DNA of 64,000 nt from Pedobacter nyackensis (GTDB lineage: Bacteria > Bacteroidota > Bacteroidia > Sphingobacteriales > Sphingobacteriaceae), in NCBI RefSeq assembly GCF_900176505.1, contig NZ_FWYB01000009.1, forward strand, positions 62,001 to 126,000, in the 5' to 3' direction. A model generated the notes under the pieces. It was given only the letters and a program-made list of their open reading frames with translations, made no database searches and had not been told where the DNA came from. The position numbers and the translations under genes were made by a program. Below are positions 16,303 to 25,311 of this stretch, in pieces (position 1 is the first letter of the stretch; the number at the start of each line of letters is the position of its first letter).

Positions 16303-18933
16303 ATGGCCATGAGCTTAGCAATTGTCCTTCAGTCGGCCTTACTTTTTACGCCGGTTAAACAAGAAGCAGTGAAACAGCTGGATACCGGTATGTTACACCC
16401 GCGGGTTCGCGAATGGGCATACCCGATAAACCGGGTTGAAGTTCCTGATGACAGTCCGTGTTTATTATGGCCAGGTGTAAAAGGTAAAACGGTTAAGTAT
16501 AAGGTGATTTTAGCTAGTGATAGCCTGTTTAATAAAGATGTAATTACCGGTGCTGAACAGCGCTGGGCTGTATATCCACTGCACCAAAGCTTAAAACCAG
16601 GCAGATGGTATTGGAAATACGCTGCTGTTGAGAAGTCGGGAGCTAAATGGAAATGGTCGCCCACCTATGATTTTGTCGTAAAGAAGCAAGCTAAAAACCT
16701 GTTTGTTTCACCTACTGTTGCAACAATATTGGAAAAGAGTAAGGCCGCGCATCCACGTTTATGGGGGATGAATAAAGGTGCTGATGCTTTTTATACCAAC
16801 AACAAACATAATCCGGAAGCTAAAGCTTTTGTAGTTGCTACCAGCAAATTATTAGGGCAAGAGTTGCCAGAAGAGAAGCCAACAAGACCTCGGGATACCA
16901 CAGGGATGAATGCCTTGCAACGCAAGCAGATGGTAGAGTTTATGTATCATGGTTTTGGTGAAAAGGTAGCGATGCCGATCAGAAACCTTTGTATCGCTTT
17001 TCAGCTAACAAAAGAGGAACGGTTTATAAAAGAGGCCATAAAAAGAGCAGTACATGTAGCTAAGATGAACCCTGATGGATTGGCTACACGTGATGATTTT
17101 AACAATGGGAATATCATTGAAGGCCTGGCATGGTTATATGATGCCGGATTTAAATATCTTACTGCGGAAGAAAAGAATCTGTTAAAAAATACCATCGGTA
17201 TACGTGGACAAAAGATCTATGAGGGGTTGCCTAACCGCTTTGAATTGCAAATGTGTGATAACCATGTTTGGCAGCATATTATGCGCAATTTCTCAATTGC
17301 AGCAGTCGCTGTAGCTAGTGAATTGCCTCAAGCCCACGAATGGCTAACCTATGTTTATGAAATATGGAGCGCTCGTTTCCCGGTATTGGGTACCAATGAT
17401 GGTGGATGGCATGAAGGAAATGGTTATTTCAGAACGCATTACGAAACATTGATTTACCTGCCCGAATTATTCGGAAACATTTCAGGAGTAGATTATTTCA
17501 AGCAAAGCTGGATGCAAAATCTGCCTTATTACATGCTGTATAGTTATCCGCCGAACTCAACTTCTACAGCCGTAGGTGATATGCACGAGAATTTGGGAGG
17601 TACGGTAAAAATGCAGGCCATTTTTGCTGATGCCTTGGCTTTAAAAGTAAATAATCCATATTTAAACTGGTATGTTTCCGAAATCAGAAAAAGTAAACCT
17701 GATTATTTTAAAGGAAATGATGATTTTCAGCTGTTCAGGTTGTTGAATTTCAATCCGAAAGCAACAAAACCAGTTGTATCTCCATCGGCTTTGCCTAAAG
17801 GAAGAGTATTTAATGATGTGGGGCTAGCCGCCATGCATTCCGATCTGGCACATACCGGTAAAAATCTGACCAGCTATTTAATGGCCAATCCTTTTGGTGC
17901 AGCAGGGCATGGTCATGCTGCTCAAAATGCCTTTACCATTAACTATAAAGGTAAAAAGGTATTTGGTGGTACAGGATTCTACAGCAATTTTAGTGATGCA
18001 CATAATCTTTTAGACTATCGTTCATCCAGAGCCTACAATACAATTCTAGCCGATAGCCTTGGACAAAGGATAGGTGAGGATGGCTATGGTTGGATGCCAC
18101 GCTTTATGACAGGAGCGCACATTCAGTATGCTTTGGGCGATGCGTCAAATGCTTACGGGGAAGTAACTACAGATTTTTGGTTAGGTCGTTTTAAAGAAAT
18201 TGGGCTTAAAGCTGATAAAAACAGTGGTTATGGTAATTCTGGTGTGAAATTATACAGAAGACATATGCTACAACTGGATAGCAATTATGTAGTGTTATAT
18301 GATGAACTGGAAGCGGTTAAACCGGTGAAATGGACTACTCAGTTTCATAGCCCTTTTAATATGAATGGAAAAGAGAGTGGAAATGCTTTAACACAAAGTT
18401 TTGATCTGACAACCGGTCTGGGCCATGTAAATGCAGCAATTTATGCACATACACCTTTGCAAATGAGCATCCATGATAAATATAATTTCCCGGCAAAAAA
18501 CTGGAAAGGTAAAACCGATGATGAAGATAATGTCATTGAATTTAAAGACCAATGGCATGCCGGGATCAGTACTGCTAATCCTGTGCAGCAGAACCGTTTC
18601 TTAACCATTATCCAGTTGAAAAACGGAGTTGTTGAGGTCGTTAAACTGCTGAATGATGTCAATGGTCTTTACCATTTAAAGCTGGGTCAATGGGAAATTA
18701 TGGCGGAATTAAATGCTACTAAGCCAGCTTCATTACAGGTGAAATCTGCTAATGAAAATTCAGTATTTAGCTATGGAAATAGGCCGGTAAAAGTTAAAAG
18801 TAAAGTATATGAACATAGGGTAAAAGGGAGCTCCATGTTGATCGAATTGAAAAATAATGTAATTAATAAGCAGGAAGTAGTGGATAGTTTGCCAGATGTA
18901 GTTAATTTTGATGCCGGATTTAAACGTAAATAA
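16303..18933 (+). CDS. DUF4962 + heparinase II/III-like lyase (PL15-like)
   Basis: The 876-residue protein has a short signal-like N-terminus, a DUF4962 beta domain (about 30-130), an alpha/alpha toroid (about 140-480) and a C-terminal heparinase II/III-like beta-sandwich (about 500-870). This is the architecture of B. thetaiotaomicron BT4657, a PL15 exo-acting heparan-sulfate lyase sitting in an equivalent locus. Candidate catalytic residues are N320 and H321 in CDNHVWQH, Y375 or Y380 in WHEGNGYFRTHYE, and H536/H538 in GHGHAAQNAF. It likely releases disaccharides from chain ends in the periplasm. It lies between the 2-O-sulfatase and the hybrid regulator. Alginate lyases (PL15 and PL17) are related, but the sulfatase neighbours favour heparan sulfate. 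Confidence 0.87.
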   Translation: MAMSLAIVLQSALLFTPVKQEAVKQLDTGMLHPRVREWAYPINRVEVPDDSPCLLWPGVKGKTVKYKVILASDSLFNKDVITGAEQRWAVYPLHQSLKPGRWYWKYAAVEKSGAKWKWSPTYDFVVKKQAKNLFVSPTVATILEKSKAAHPRLWGMNKGADAFYTNNKHNPEAKAFVVATSKLLGQELPEEKPTRPRDTTGMNALQRKQMVEFMYHGFGEKVAMPIRNLCIAFQLTKEERFIKEAIKRAVHVAKMNPDGLATRDDFNNGNIIEGLAWLYDAGFKYLTAEEKNLLKNTIGIRGQKIYEGLPNRFELQMCDNHVWQHIMRNFSIAAVAVASELPQAHEWLTYVYEIWSARFPVLGTNDGGWHEGNGYFRTHYETLIYLPELFGNISGVDYFKQSWMQNLPYYMLYSYPPNSTSTAVGDMHENLGGTVKMQAIFADALALKVNNPYLNWYVSEIRKSKPDYFKGNDDFQLFRLLNFNPKATKPVVSPSALPKGRVFNDVGLAAMHSDLAHTGKNLTSYLMANPFGAAGHGHAAQNAFTINYKGKKVFGGTGFYSNFSDAHNLLDYRSSRAYNTILADSLGQRIGEDGYGWMPRFMTGAHIQYALGDASNAYGEVTTDFWLGRFKEIGLKADKNSGYGNSGVKLYRRHMLQLDSNYVVLYDELEAVKPVKWTTQFHSPFNMNGKESGNALTQSFDLTTGLGHVNAAIYAHTPLQMSIHDKYNFPAKNWKGKTDDEDNVIEFKDQWHAGISTANPVQQNRFLTIIQLKNGVVEVVKLLNDVNGLYHLKLGQWEIMAELNATKPASLQVKSANENSVFSYGNRPVKVKSKVYEHRVKGSSMLIELKNNVINKQEVVDSLPDVVNFDAGFKRK

Positions 18934-18947
18934 TATTGATTTGGGCC

Positions 18948-21900
18948 ATGAGGAACGGGATGTCTTTTTTTTGTTTGTTGCTGTGGCTTGTAATATTTGG
19001 GCAGACAGTATATGGACAGGATATTCCTCAACAGCCTGTAAAACGTTATTTTAGAAGTATATCTGTTGATAAAGGGCTATCGCAAAGCACTGTATTTACA
19101 ATTGTACAGGATACACTAGGTTTTATGTGGATGGCTACTCAGGACGGACTTAACCGTTATGATGGCGAGAGTTTCACGGTCTACAGACCTTCTAAAGGGG
19201 ATAAAAACAGTTTACAATCTAACTTTATCCGTAGTCTTTATCTGGATCACAAAGGCCTGATTTGGGTTGGAGGTAACCAGGGTGTAAGTCGTTACGATTA
19301 TGCTACCAATAGTTTTCAGAACTACCGACTACCCCGTAAATCGGGCGAATGGTTTATCTCATCCATCATTCAGGATGGCGACAATTTAATCTGGGTAAGT
19401 TCGAGTGCAGGCGAGATCTTTTATCTGGATCAAGCCTCTGGCCAGTTTAAACAGGTTAATTTTGATGCCTCAGCTTACGACATTAAAAGCGTTACCCAGC
19501 TGGCCCTGGTTAAAAATACTTTGCTTGTAGGTACAGATGTAGGTTTGTTTAAAATGAACAAGGCCAGTAAAAAGTTAAGTTTTATAAATTTAGGGCAGGG
19601 CAGACCTAAAATCAATGATATTTTCATAGAGGGAGACTGGCTCTGGATTGGTACAGAAGGCAGTGGTTTGGTTAAATATAACATTGCGAATGATCAGATG
19701 TATAATTACAGGCATAGTGGTGCCATTGCAGGCAGTCTGGTTGATAATGACGTAAGGGGTATCAATAAAGATGTGCTGGGCAATATATGGATGGGTACTT
19801 TTAAGGGGCTTTCCATTCTTGATCCGAAAACCAATACTTTTCAAAATTACTATCACCAGGCTTCCATACCTTATACCATCAGTCAGAATTCTGTACGTTG
19901 TGTATACCGCGACAAGCAAAATGGGATGTGGTTGGGTACATTTTATGGCGGGATAAACTACTACCATCATAATGACATTAAATTTAATCTTCTCAACCAA
20001 AACACAGGAAGCCTTTCACTGAATGATCAGGTGGTAAATGTGATTAAGCAGGATAGTAAGGGCGACTTCTGGATCGGAACCAACGATAAGGGGTTGAATT
20101 ACTGGAACCGCAGGGCCGGAACCATTAAGTACTATACGGCTAAAGAATCTGGTCAGGCTGCACTAAGCTCCAATAATATTAAAGCAATTGCTTTTGATCA
20201 ATCCGGTAAGTTATTGGTAGGAACCCATAATTCGGGACTGAATTACTTTGATCCGGCTACTGGAACAAGTAAGGTGTACAGGCATAAGGTCAACGATTCA
20301 AAAAGTATTAGCGGTGATATGGTGTACGCTTTGCTAAGAGATCATAAGAACAGGATATGGGTAGGTACAAGGACCGGCTTTGATCAGTTTAACGCTGCTG
20401 AAGGGGCTTTTAATCACGTTTATATTGATAAGGCAGGTAAACGTTTAACCTCTGATGAGGTCACGTATTTGCTGGAAGATTCTAAAAAAAGGATATGGAT
20501 AGGCACCACAAATGGTGTAAATCTGTTTTATCCTGATAACTTCTTGTTCGATACTTTTTCTGGGACCTTATTAAGTAATGATGTGGTGAGTTGTATTGCC
20601 GAAGACCATAAAAAGCGCATCTGGATAGGAACCCGGGATGGCTTAAACCTATTTGATGAAAAGACCCGATCATTTATAACCTACAATACCAGAAAAGACT
20701 TTTTGAAAGGAACCATTTATGGTATACAAGCTGATGATGAAGGCTTTTTATGGATATCTACCAATAAAGGACTGGTAAAGTTCAACCCTGATACGCGTAA
20801 GCTTCAGGTTTTTGATAATAAAGATGGTTTGCAAAACAACCAGTTTAACTTGTATGCTTTCTGCAAAGCATCAGACGGAATGATGCTTTTTGGGGGGATA
20901 AATGGTATTTCATATTTCTATCCTAAGGCTTTAAAACAAGGTCCGCAGAAGTTGAAAGTAACCTTCACCGGACTCGAAGTATTTAACAAGACAGTTGTCC
21001 CTGAAGATGGTTCTGATGTGCTGGATCAGCATATAGATCAGGCTGGTAGGCTGAATTTTAAGCATGAGTATAAGCAGTTTACGATCTTCTTCAATGCTTT
21101 CAATTACATCTCACCAAATAAAACGAAGTACCAGTATAAATTGGAAGGCTTTGATGCCGACTGGCAGCTGACTGAGAATATGTCGAAGGCCAGTTATACC
21201 AACCTGCCTTCCGGAAAATATATGTTTCATGTAAAAGCGGTAGGTCCTTTGGGCGAAAGCAGTGAAGTGAAAAGCATAGAGATAGTTGTATCTCCACCAT
21301 GGTGGAACAGCAATTGGTTTTATTTCCTACTTACTATTTTGGCTGCTGCGGGCGGATATTTTGCTTACAGAATTTTAACAGAACGGATAAGAACCTTACA
21401 CCAGTTAAAGCTGGAGAGAATGGAACGTGAAAAGGTAGATTACATCAATCGGATGAAAATGGATTTTTTTACCAATGTTTCACATGAATTCCGTACACCA
21501 TTGACGTTAATCCTGGCGCCGCTCGAAGAAATCATGAGCAAGCCGGTTACCGATAAGACATTAAGGAAGCACCATGAGTTAATACTTCTCAATGCAAAGC
21601 GACTGTATAGTCTCGTAGATCAGCTTTTTGAGTTTAAAAAAACAGAGCTGGGTACTAAAAAACTTAAGGTAAGGAAAGCCGATATGGTTGGTTTTATCCA
21701 TGAAGTTTACAGTTCATTCCTTACCCTATCTGAAAAAAACAAGATCAAATATAGCTTCCGCTCTACCGAAGCCAGGTTGTCTTTTTATTTTGATAAGGAT
21801 GCGGTAGAAAAGATTCTGTTTAACCTGCTTTCCAACGCATTTAAGTATACTCCTGAAGGTGGTGCCATAACTGTTGAGTTTGCTGAAAAGAATGGCGATG

Positions 21901-23015
21901 CCGTGATTAAAGTTAGTGATACCGGAATTGGTATTGATGATCAAAACCAGGAACGCGTATTCGATCGCTTTTACCAGGTAAACGGTCAGGAAATGAACCT
22001 TGGTTCGGGGGTTGGGCTTGCCTTTACTAAAAGTCTGGTGGAATTGCATCATGGAAGCATTGCTGTTGAAAGTGCCTTGGGTAAAGGAAGTATGTTTGTG
22101 GTAACTTTACCATTGGCTGATGAACAGTATGATGCTGATGAACATATAGAAACACCAAAGTATGAGCTTTCTGTTGAGAATGCACATAGCAGCATTGCAG
22201 ACGATGAAGAGCTTGTAACGCAAGAAACAACTGGTATTGGTCCTGAAAAAGAAAAACTACTGGTTATAGATGATAACCCTGAGATAGTAGGGTATCTTAA
22301 AAACTATTTCGATAATATTTACCAGGTTAGCGTTGCTTATGATGGTAAGGAAGCATTGGGAGTATTGGAGGAGGAGCAGGTAGACCTGATCATTTGCGAT
22401 GTAATGATGCCTGAAATGGATGGCATACACTTTTGTAAAAGAATCAAACAGAACATCCAAACCTGCCATATTCCGGTGATATTGCTGACTGCCAGGAATG
22501 AAACAGATCACCAGATTAAAGGTCTGGAAGTAGGGGCCGATGATTATGTAACCAAGCCTTTTTCTATTGCCATACTAGAAGCTAAACTGCAAAACATTAG
22601 CAGGTCGCGCAAAAGGTTAAAAGAATATTATTCCAGTTCCACGGATATCATTCCCGAAAATATAGCCTTCAATACTTTGGACGAAGACTTTTTAAGGGAC
22701 GCTATTGCCATCATTGAAACGCACATTACAGAATCTGATTTCTCGGTAGACAAGTTTAGTAAGGAGATTGGCATGAGCCGTTCAAATCTTTATTTAAAGC
22801 TGAAAGCTATCACAGGCGAATCTGCTACGGATTTTATCAAGCGTATTCGCTTTAAAAAGGCAGTCGAGCTGATGGAGTCCCGCCAGTACACCATTGCGCA
22901 GGTAGCTTATATGTCGGGCTTTAATTCACCTTCGTATTTCTCTACTGCATTCAAGCAGTATTACGACTGCATGCCTACAGAATACCTTGCAAGGAAGGAA
23001 TCTGATAGTAATTAA
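18948..23015 (+). CDS. Hybrid two-component system regulator (HTCS)
   Basis: This 1355-residue one-protein signalling system has a signal peptide, Reg_prop beta-propeller repeats (about 30-690), a Y_Y_Y domain (about 710-785), a membrane span (about 790-808), a HisKA domain with phospho-acceptor H846 in NVSHEFRTPL, and a HATPase domain (about 945-1060, DTGIGI and GSGVGLAF). It ends with a receiver with D1151 in LIICDVMMPEMDG and an AraC-type HTH (about 1250-1355). I start at ATG 18948; a TTG at 18936 is also in frame but gives a poorer signal peptide. The periplasmic propeller presumably senses a heparan-sulfate oligosaccharide and the HTH activates the flanking enzyme genes. It sits between the lyase and the ROK kinase. 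Ligand identity is inferred from context. Confidence 0.95.
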   Translation: MRNGMSFFCLLLWLVIFGQTVYGQDIPQQPVKRYFRSISVDKGLSQSTVFTIVQDTLGFMWMATQDGLNRYDGESFTVYRPSKGDKNSLQSNFIRSLYLDHKGLIWVGGNQGVSRYDYATNSFQNYRLPRKSGEWFISSIIQDGDNLIWVSSSAGEIFYLDQASGQFKQVNFDASAYDIKSVTQLALVKNTLLVGTDVGLFKMNKASKKLSFINLGQGRPKINDIFIEGDWLWIGTEGSGLVKYNIANDQMYNYRHSGAIAGSLVDNDVRGINKDVLGNIWMGTFKGLSILDPKTNTFQNYYHQASIPYTISQNSVRCVYRDKQNGMWLGTFYGGINYYHHNDIKFNLLNQNTGSLSLNDQVVNVIKQDSKGDFWIGTNDKGLNYWNRRAGTIKYYTAKESGQAALSSNNIKAIAFDQSGKLLVGTHNSGLNYFDPATGTSKVYRHKVNDSKSISGDMVYALLRDHKNRIWVGTRTGFDQFNAAEGAFNHVYIDKAGKRLTSDEVTYLLEDSKKRIWIGTTNGVNLFYPDNFLFDTFSGTLLSNDVVSCIAEDHKKRIWIGTRDGLNLFDEKTRSFITYNTRKDFLKGTIYGIQADDEGFLWISTNKGLVKFNPDTRKLQVFDNKDGLQNNQFNLYAFCKASDGMMLFGGINGISYFYPKALKQGPQKLKVTFTGLEVFNKTVVPEDGSDVLDQHIDQAGRLNFKHEYKQFTIFFNAFNYISPNKTKYQYKLEGFDADWQLTENMSKASYTNLPSGKYMFHVKAVGPLGESSEVKSIEIVVSPPWWNSNWFYFLLTILAAAGGYFAYRILTERIRTLHQLKLERMEREKVDYINRMKMDFFTNVSHEFRTPLTLILAPLEEIMSKPVTDKTLRKHHELILLNAKRLYSLVDQLFEFKKTELGTKKLKVRKADMVGFIHEVYSSFLTLSEKNKIKYSFRSTEARLSFYFDKDAVEKILFNLLSNAFKYTPEGGAITVEFAEKNGDAVIKVSDTGIGIDDQNQERVFDRFYQVNGQEMNLGSGVGLAFTKSLVELHHGSIAVESALGKGSMFVVTLPLADEQYDADEHIETPKYELSVENAHSSIADDEELVTQETTGIGPEKEKLLVIDDNPEIVGYLKNYFDNIYQVSVAYDGKEALGVLEEEQVDLIICDVMMPEMDGIHFCKRIKQNIQTCHIPVILLTARNETDHQIKGLEVGADDYVTKPFSIAILEAKLQNISRSRKRLKEYYSSSTDIIPENIAFNTLDEDFLRDAIAIIETHITESDFSVDKFSKEIGMSRSNLYLKLKAITGESATDFIKRIRFKKAVELMESRQYTIAQVAYMSGFNSPSYFSTAFKQYYDCMPTEYLARKESDSN

Positions 23016-23063
23016 TTGCTTTTAGGACAAAATCTAAACCATTAAAGACAATATTGAAATCTC

Positions 23064-23110
23064 CTCAGGTCCATTAAATCTAATTTCGATTTAGATAATT
23101 GAAACCTGAG
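23064..23110 (+). promoter_or_regulatory. Possible leader hairpin before the ROK kinase
   Basis: In the 100-bp gap before the ROK gene, CTCAGGT (23064-23070) pairs with ACCTGAG (23104-23110), and inside it ATCTAA (23078-23083) pairs with TTAGAT (23091-23096). The outer stem ends 5 nt before the TTG start codon and could affect initiation. There is no T run, so it is not a classic terminator. Confidence 0.4.
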
Positions 23111-23115
23111 AAAAA

Positions 23116-24033
23116 TTGACACAATCGTACGCTATAGGAATTGATGTGGGTGGTTCATCTTTAAAATGTGGACTGGTAAGCAACACTGGAGAAGTGATCT
23201 ATTCCTTTTTATTTCCGCTAAATAATATTTTAACAGAGGGTGAAGTCATTGCATTGATCAATGCAGCAATCCGTAAATGCGTAGAGCATGCACCCGAAAA
23301 AGTAATTGGGGTAGGTATCGGCTTTCCCGGTATTGTAGATCAGAATGTAGTAATCGGCGGGGCCGATAATCTGCCCGGATTTGAAAACCTGGACCTGGGC
23401 AAAATTATTGAAACTTCTACCAGCTTAAAGGTGGTAATCGATAACGATGCCAACATGATGGGTTGGGGTGAATTGATTTATGGTGCGGCAGCTGACTGTA
23501 CCGACGTCGTTTTTATAACAGTAGGGACCGGAATAGGCGGGGGATTGATCATCGATGGAAAGCTTTATGGTGGTTATAAAAACCGTGGTACTGAATTAGG
23601 ACACATCACTATCCTTCATGGTGGAATCAAATGTTCCTGCGGTTCGTCGGGTTGTTTTGAAGCTTATGCTTCAGTAACTGCGCTGATTAATGATTATGCA
23701 TTGCTCCATGGAACAGGCCCCGAAGGTATTACTGGTAAAATGATTGTAGAAAACTATCTGGCCAAAGAGCAGAAAGCTATTTCTGCTATGGAAAATCATT
23801 TTGATTACATGGCCACGGGTATCGCAAGTTATGTGAATGTATTTAGCCCCCAAAAAATTGTACTAGGTGGTGGTATCAGCGAATCCGGCAAATTTTATAT
23901 AGAAGAAATCAGGTCGAGGGTAATGGAAAGGGCTATGCCTGGAACAGCACAGTATACTCATATAGTAGCTGCAAAATTAGGTAACCAGGCTGGTCTACTC
24001 GGTTGTGCGGCAAGAGTGTTTTCAAAATTTTAA
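23116..24033 (+). CDS. ROK-family sugar kinase
   Basis: The 305-residue protein starts at TTG 23116; no upstream ATG fits, and the ATP-binding block GIDVGGSSLKCG at about 8-19 requires this start. ROK hallmarks follow: NDANMMGWGE (about 109-118), GTGIGGGLIIDG (about 137-148), and the zinc motif with a histidine (GHITILHGG) and CSCGSSGCFEAYAS near 174-187. It would phosphorylate an imported sugar; in a heparan-sulfate locus this is probably glucosamine or N-acetylglucosamine, as for the ROK gene of the B. thetaiotaomicron heparin locus. It is 18 bp upstream of the MFS permease gene. There is no N-terminal HTH, so it is not a ROK repressor. Confidence 0.92.
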   Translation: MTQSYAIGIDVGGSSLKCGLVSNTGEVIYSFLFPLNNILTEGEVIALINAAIRKCVEHAPEKVIGVGIGFPGIVDQNVVIGGADNLPGFENLDLGKIIETSTSLKVVIDNDANMMGWGELIYGAAADCTDVVFITVGTGIGGGLIIDGKLYGGYKNRGTELGHITILHGGIKCSCGSSGCFEAYASVTALINDYALLHGTGPEGITGKMIVENYLAKEQKAISAMENHFDYMATGIASYVNVFSPQKIVLGGGISESGKFYIEEIRSRVMERAMPGTAQYTHIVAAKLGNQAGLLGCAARVFSKF

Positions 24034-24051
24034 TCATTTAAAAGAATTTAT

Positions 24052-25305
24052 ATGCAACGTAATAATTTTTTGGTTGGTGTTATCCTGTTGATCTGGTTTG
24101 TCATATCTTTTGTAACCAATATTCTTGGACCATTGATGCCGATCATTATCCAGACTTATAACCTGAGTCTTACTATGGCAGCCTTTTTGCCTTTTTCCTT
24201 CTTTTTAGCCTATGGCATCATGTCAATCCCATCGGGTATCATGATTGAGCGGATTGGCGAAAAAAAATCGATGCTGATTGCTTTTACGCTGAACTTTATC
24301 GGGGCTATGGCTTTTGGTTTATATCCACAGTATGGTATAGCATTAGGTTCATTATTTATCATTGGGATAGGTATGGCCATGTTGCAGGTGATTATTAATC
24401 CATTGATGCGGACGGCGGGTGGTGAAGAAAACTTTGCTTTCTTTTCGGTATTGGGACAACTCGTATTTGGATTGGCTTCCTTTATCAGTCCTTTTGTATT
24501 TTCTTATCTTATAGGAGAGCTTTCTGCGAGTCCTATTGAAAGCCCTTTAATTGGATTGTTGGCCAGTTTGGTGAAGGATAACTTATCATGGACCGCCTTA
24601 TATTGGTTGTTTAGCTTTATCTTTTTACTGATCTTATTGTTGCTTTCCTTTATTAAAATGCCAAAAGTGGAACTGAAAGAGGATGAGAAATCAGGAGCTG
24701 CAGTTGTTTATCTGGGTCTGCTTAAGAACAAAAACGTATTGCTGTTTTTTGGAGGTATTGTTGCTTATGTAGGCACAGAGCAGGCATTGGCTAACTGGAT
24801 GTCGGAGTTTTTAAGAACTTATCATGGAGTTGATCCAGGTAAGGAGGGGGCACAAGCTGTAGCCTGGTTCTGGGGGCTGATGTCGCTGGGCTGTTTGCTT
24901 GGCCTGGCTTTATTAAAGCTGTGGGACTCAAAGCTGATTCTTAAACTGGCTACACTGATTTCTATGCTGGTAATTTCTATTGCTTTATTCGGTGATAAGG
25001 AAATGGCTTTGTATGCTTTTCCGGCTGCCGGATTTTTCATCTCGGTGATGTTTTCTATTATTTTCTCTCTGGCTTTAAATTCAGTGGCTCAGCACCATGG
25101 TTCGTTTTCAGGAATATTGTGTTCGGGGATTTTTGGCGGGGCTTTGGTGCCGTTAATTATTGGATCTTTGGGAGATATGATCGGACTACGCTATGCATTG
25201 GTATTCCTTTACCTAACGCTGGCTTATATCCTGTTTTTAGCCTATTATGCCAAACCCATGATCAATAATAAGACGGTAAGTTTGAAGGAATTGTTTAAAG
25301 CATAG
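24052..25305 (+). CDS. MFS sugar permease (FucP/NagP-like)
   Basis: The 417-residue protein has about 12 hydrophobic spans split by a central cytoplasmic loop (about 206-225, KMPKVELKEDEKSG). Features such as GIMIERIGEKKSM after the second span and a long N-terminal half resemble the FHS/FucP-type sugar:proton symporters common in Bacteroidota. Next to the ROK kinase it most likely carries the monosaccharide released from heparan sulfate across the inner membrane. It ends 6 bp before the convergent histidine-kinase stop codon and is the last gene of the rightward heparan-sulfate unit. The substrate is inferred. Confidence 0.87.
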   Translation: MQRNNFLVGVILLIWFVISFVTNILGPLMPIIIQTYNLSLTMAAFLPFSFFLAYGIMSIPSGIMIERIGEKKSMLIAFTLNFIGAMAFGLYPQYGIALGSLFIIGIGMAMLQVIINPLMRTAGGEENFAFFSVLGQLVFGLASFISPFVFSYLIGELSASPIESPLIGLLASLVKDNLSWTALYWLFSFIFLLILLLLSFIKMPKVELKEDEKSGAAVVYLGLLKNKNVLLFFGGIVAYVGTEQALANWMSEFLRTYHGVDPGKEGAQAVAWFWGLMSLGCLLGLALLKLWDSKLILKLATLISMLVISIALFGDKEMALYAFPAAGFFISVMFSIIFSLALNSVAQHHGSFSGILCSGIFGGALVPLIIGSLGDMIGLRYALVFLYLTLAYILFLAYYAKPMINNKTVSLKELFKA

Positions 25306-25311
25306 AAGAGG

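Noticed and set aside
16303..18933. Alginate lyase
   Set aside because: PL15/PL17-type folds are shared with alginate lyases, but the gene sits among three sulfatases, GH88 and an HTCS and has the DUF4962 layout of heparan-sulfate lyases.
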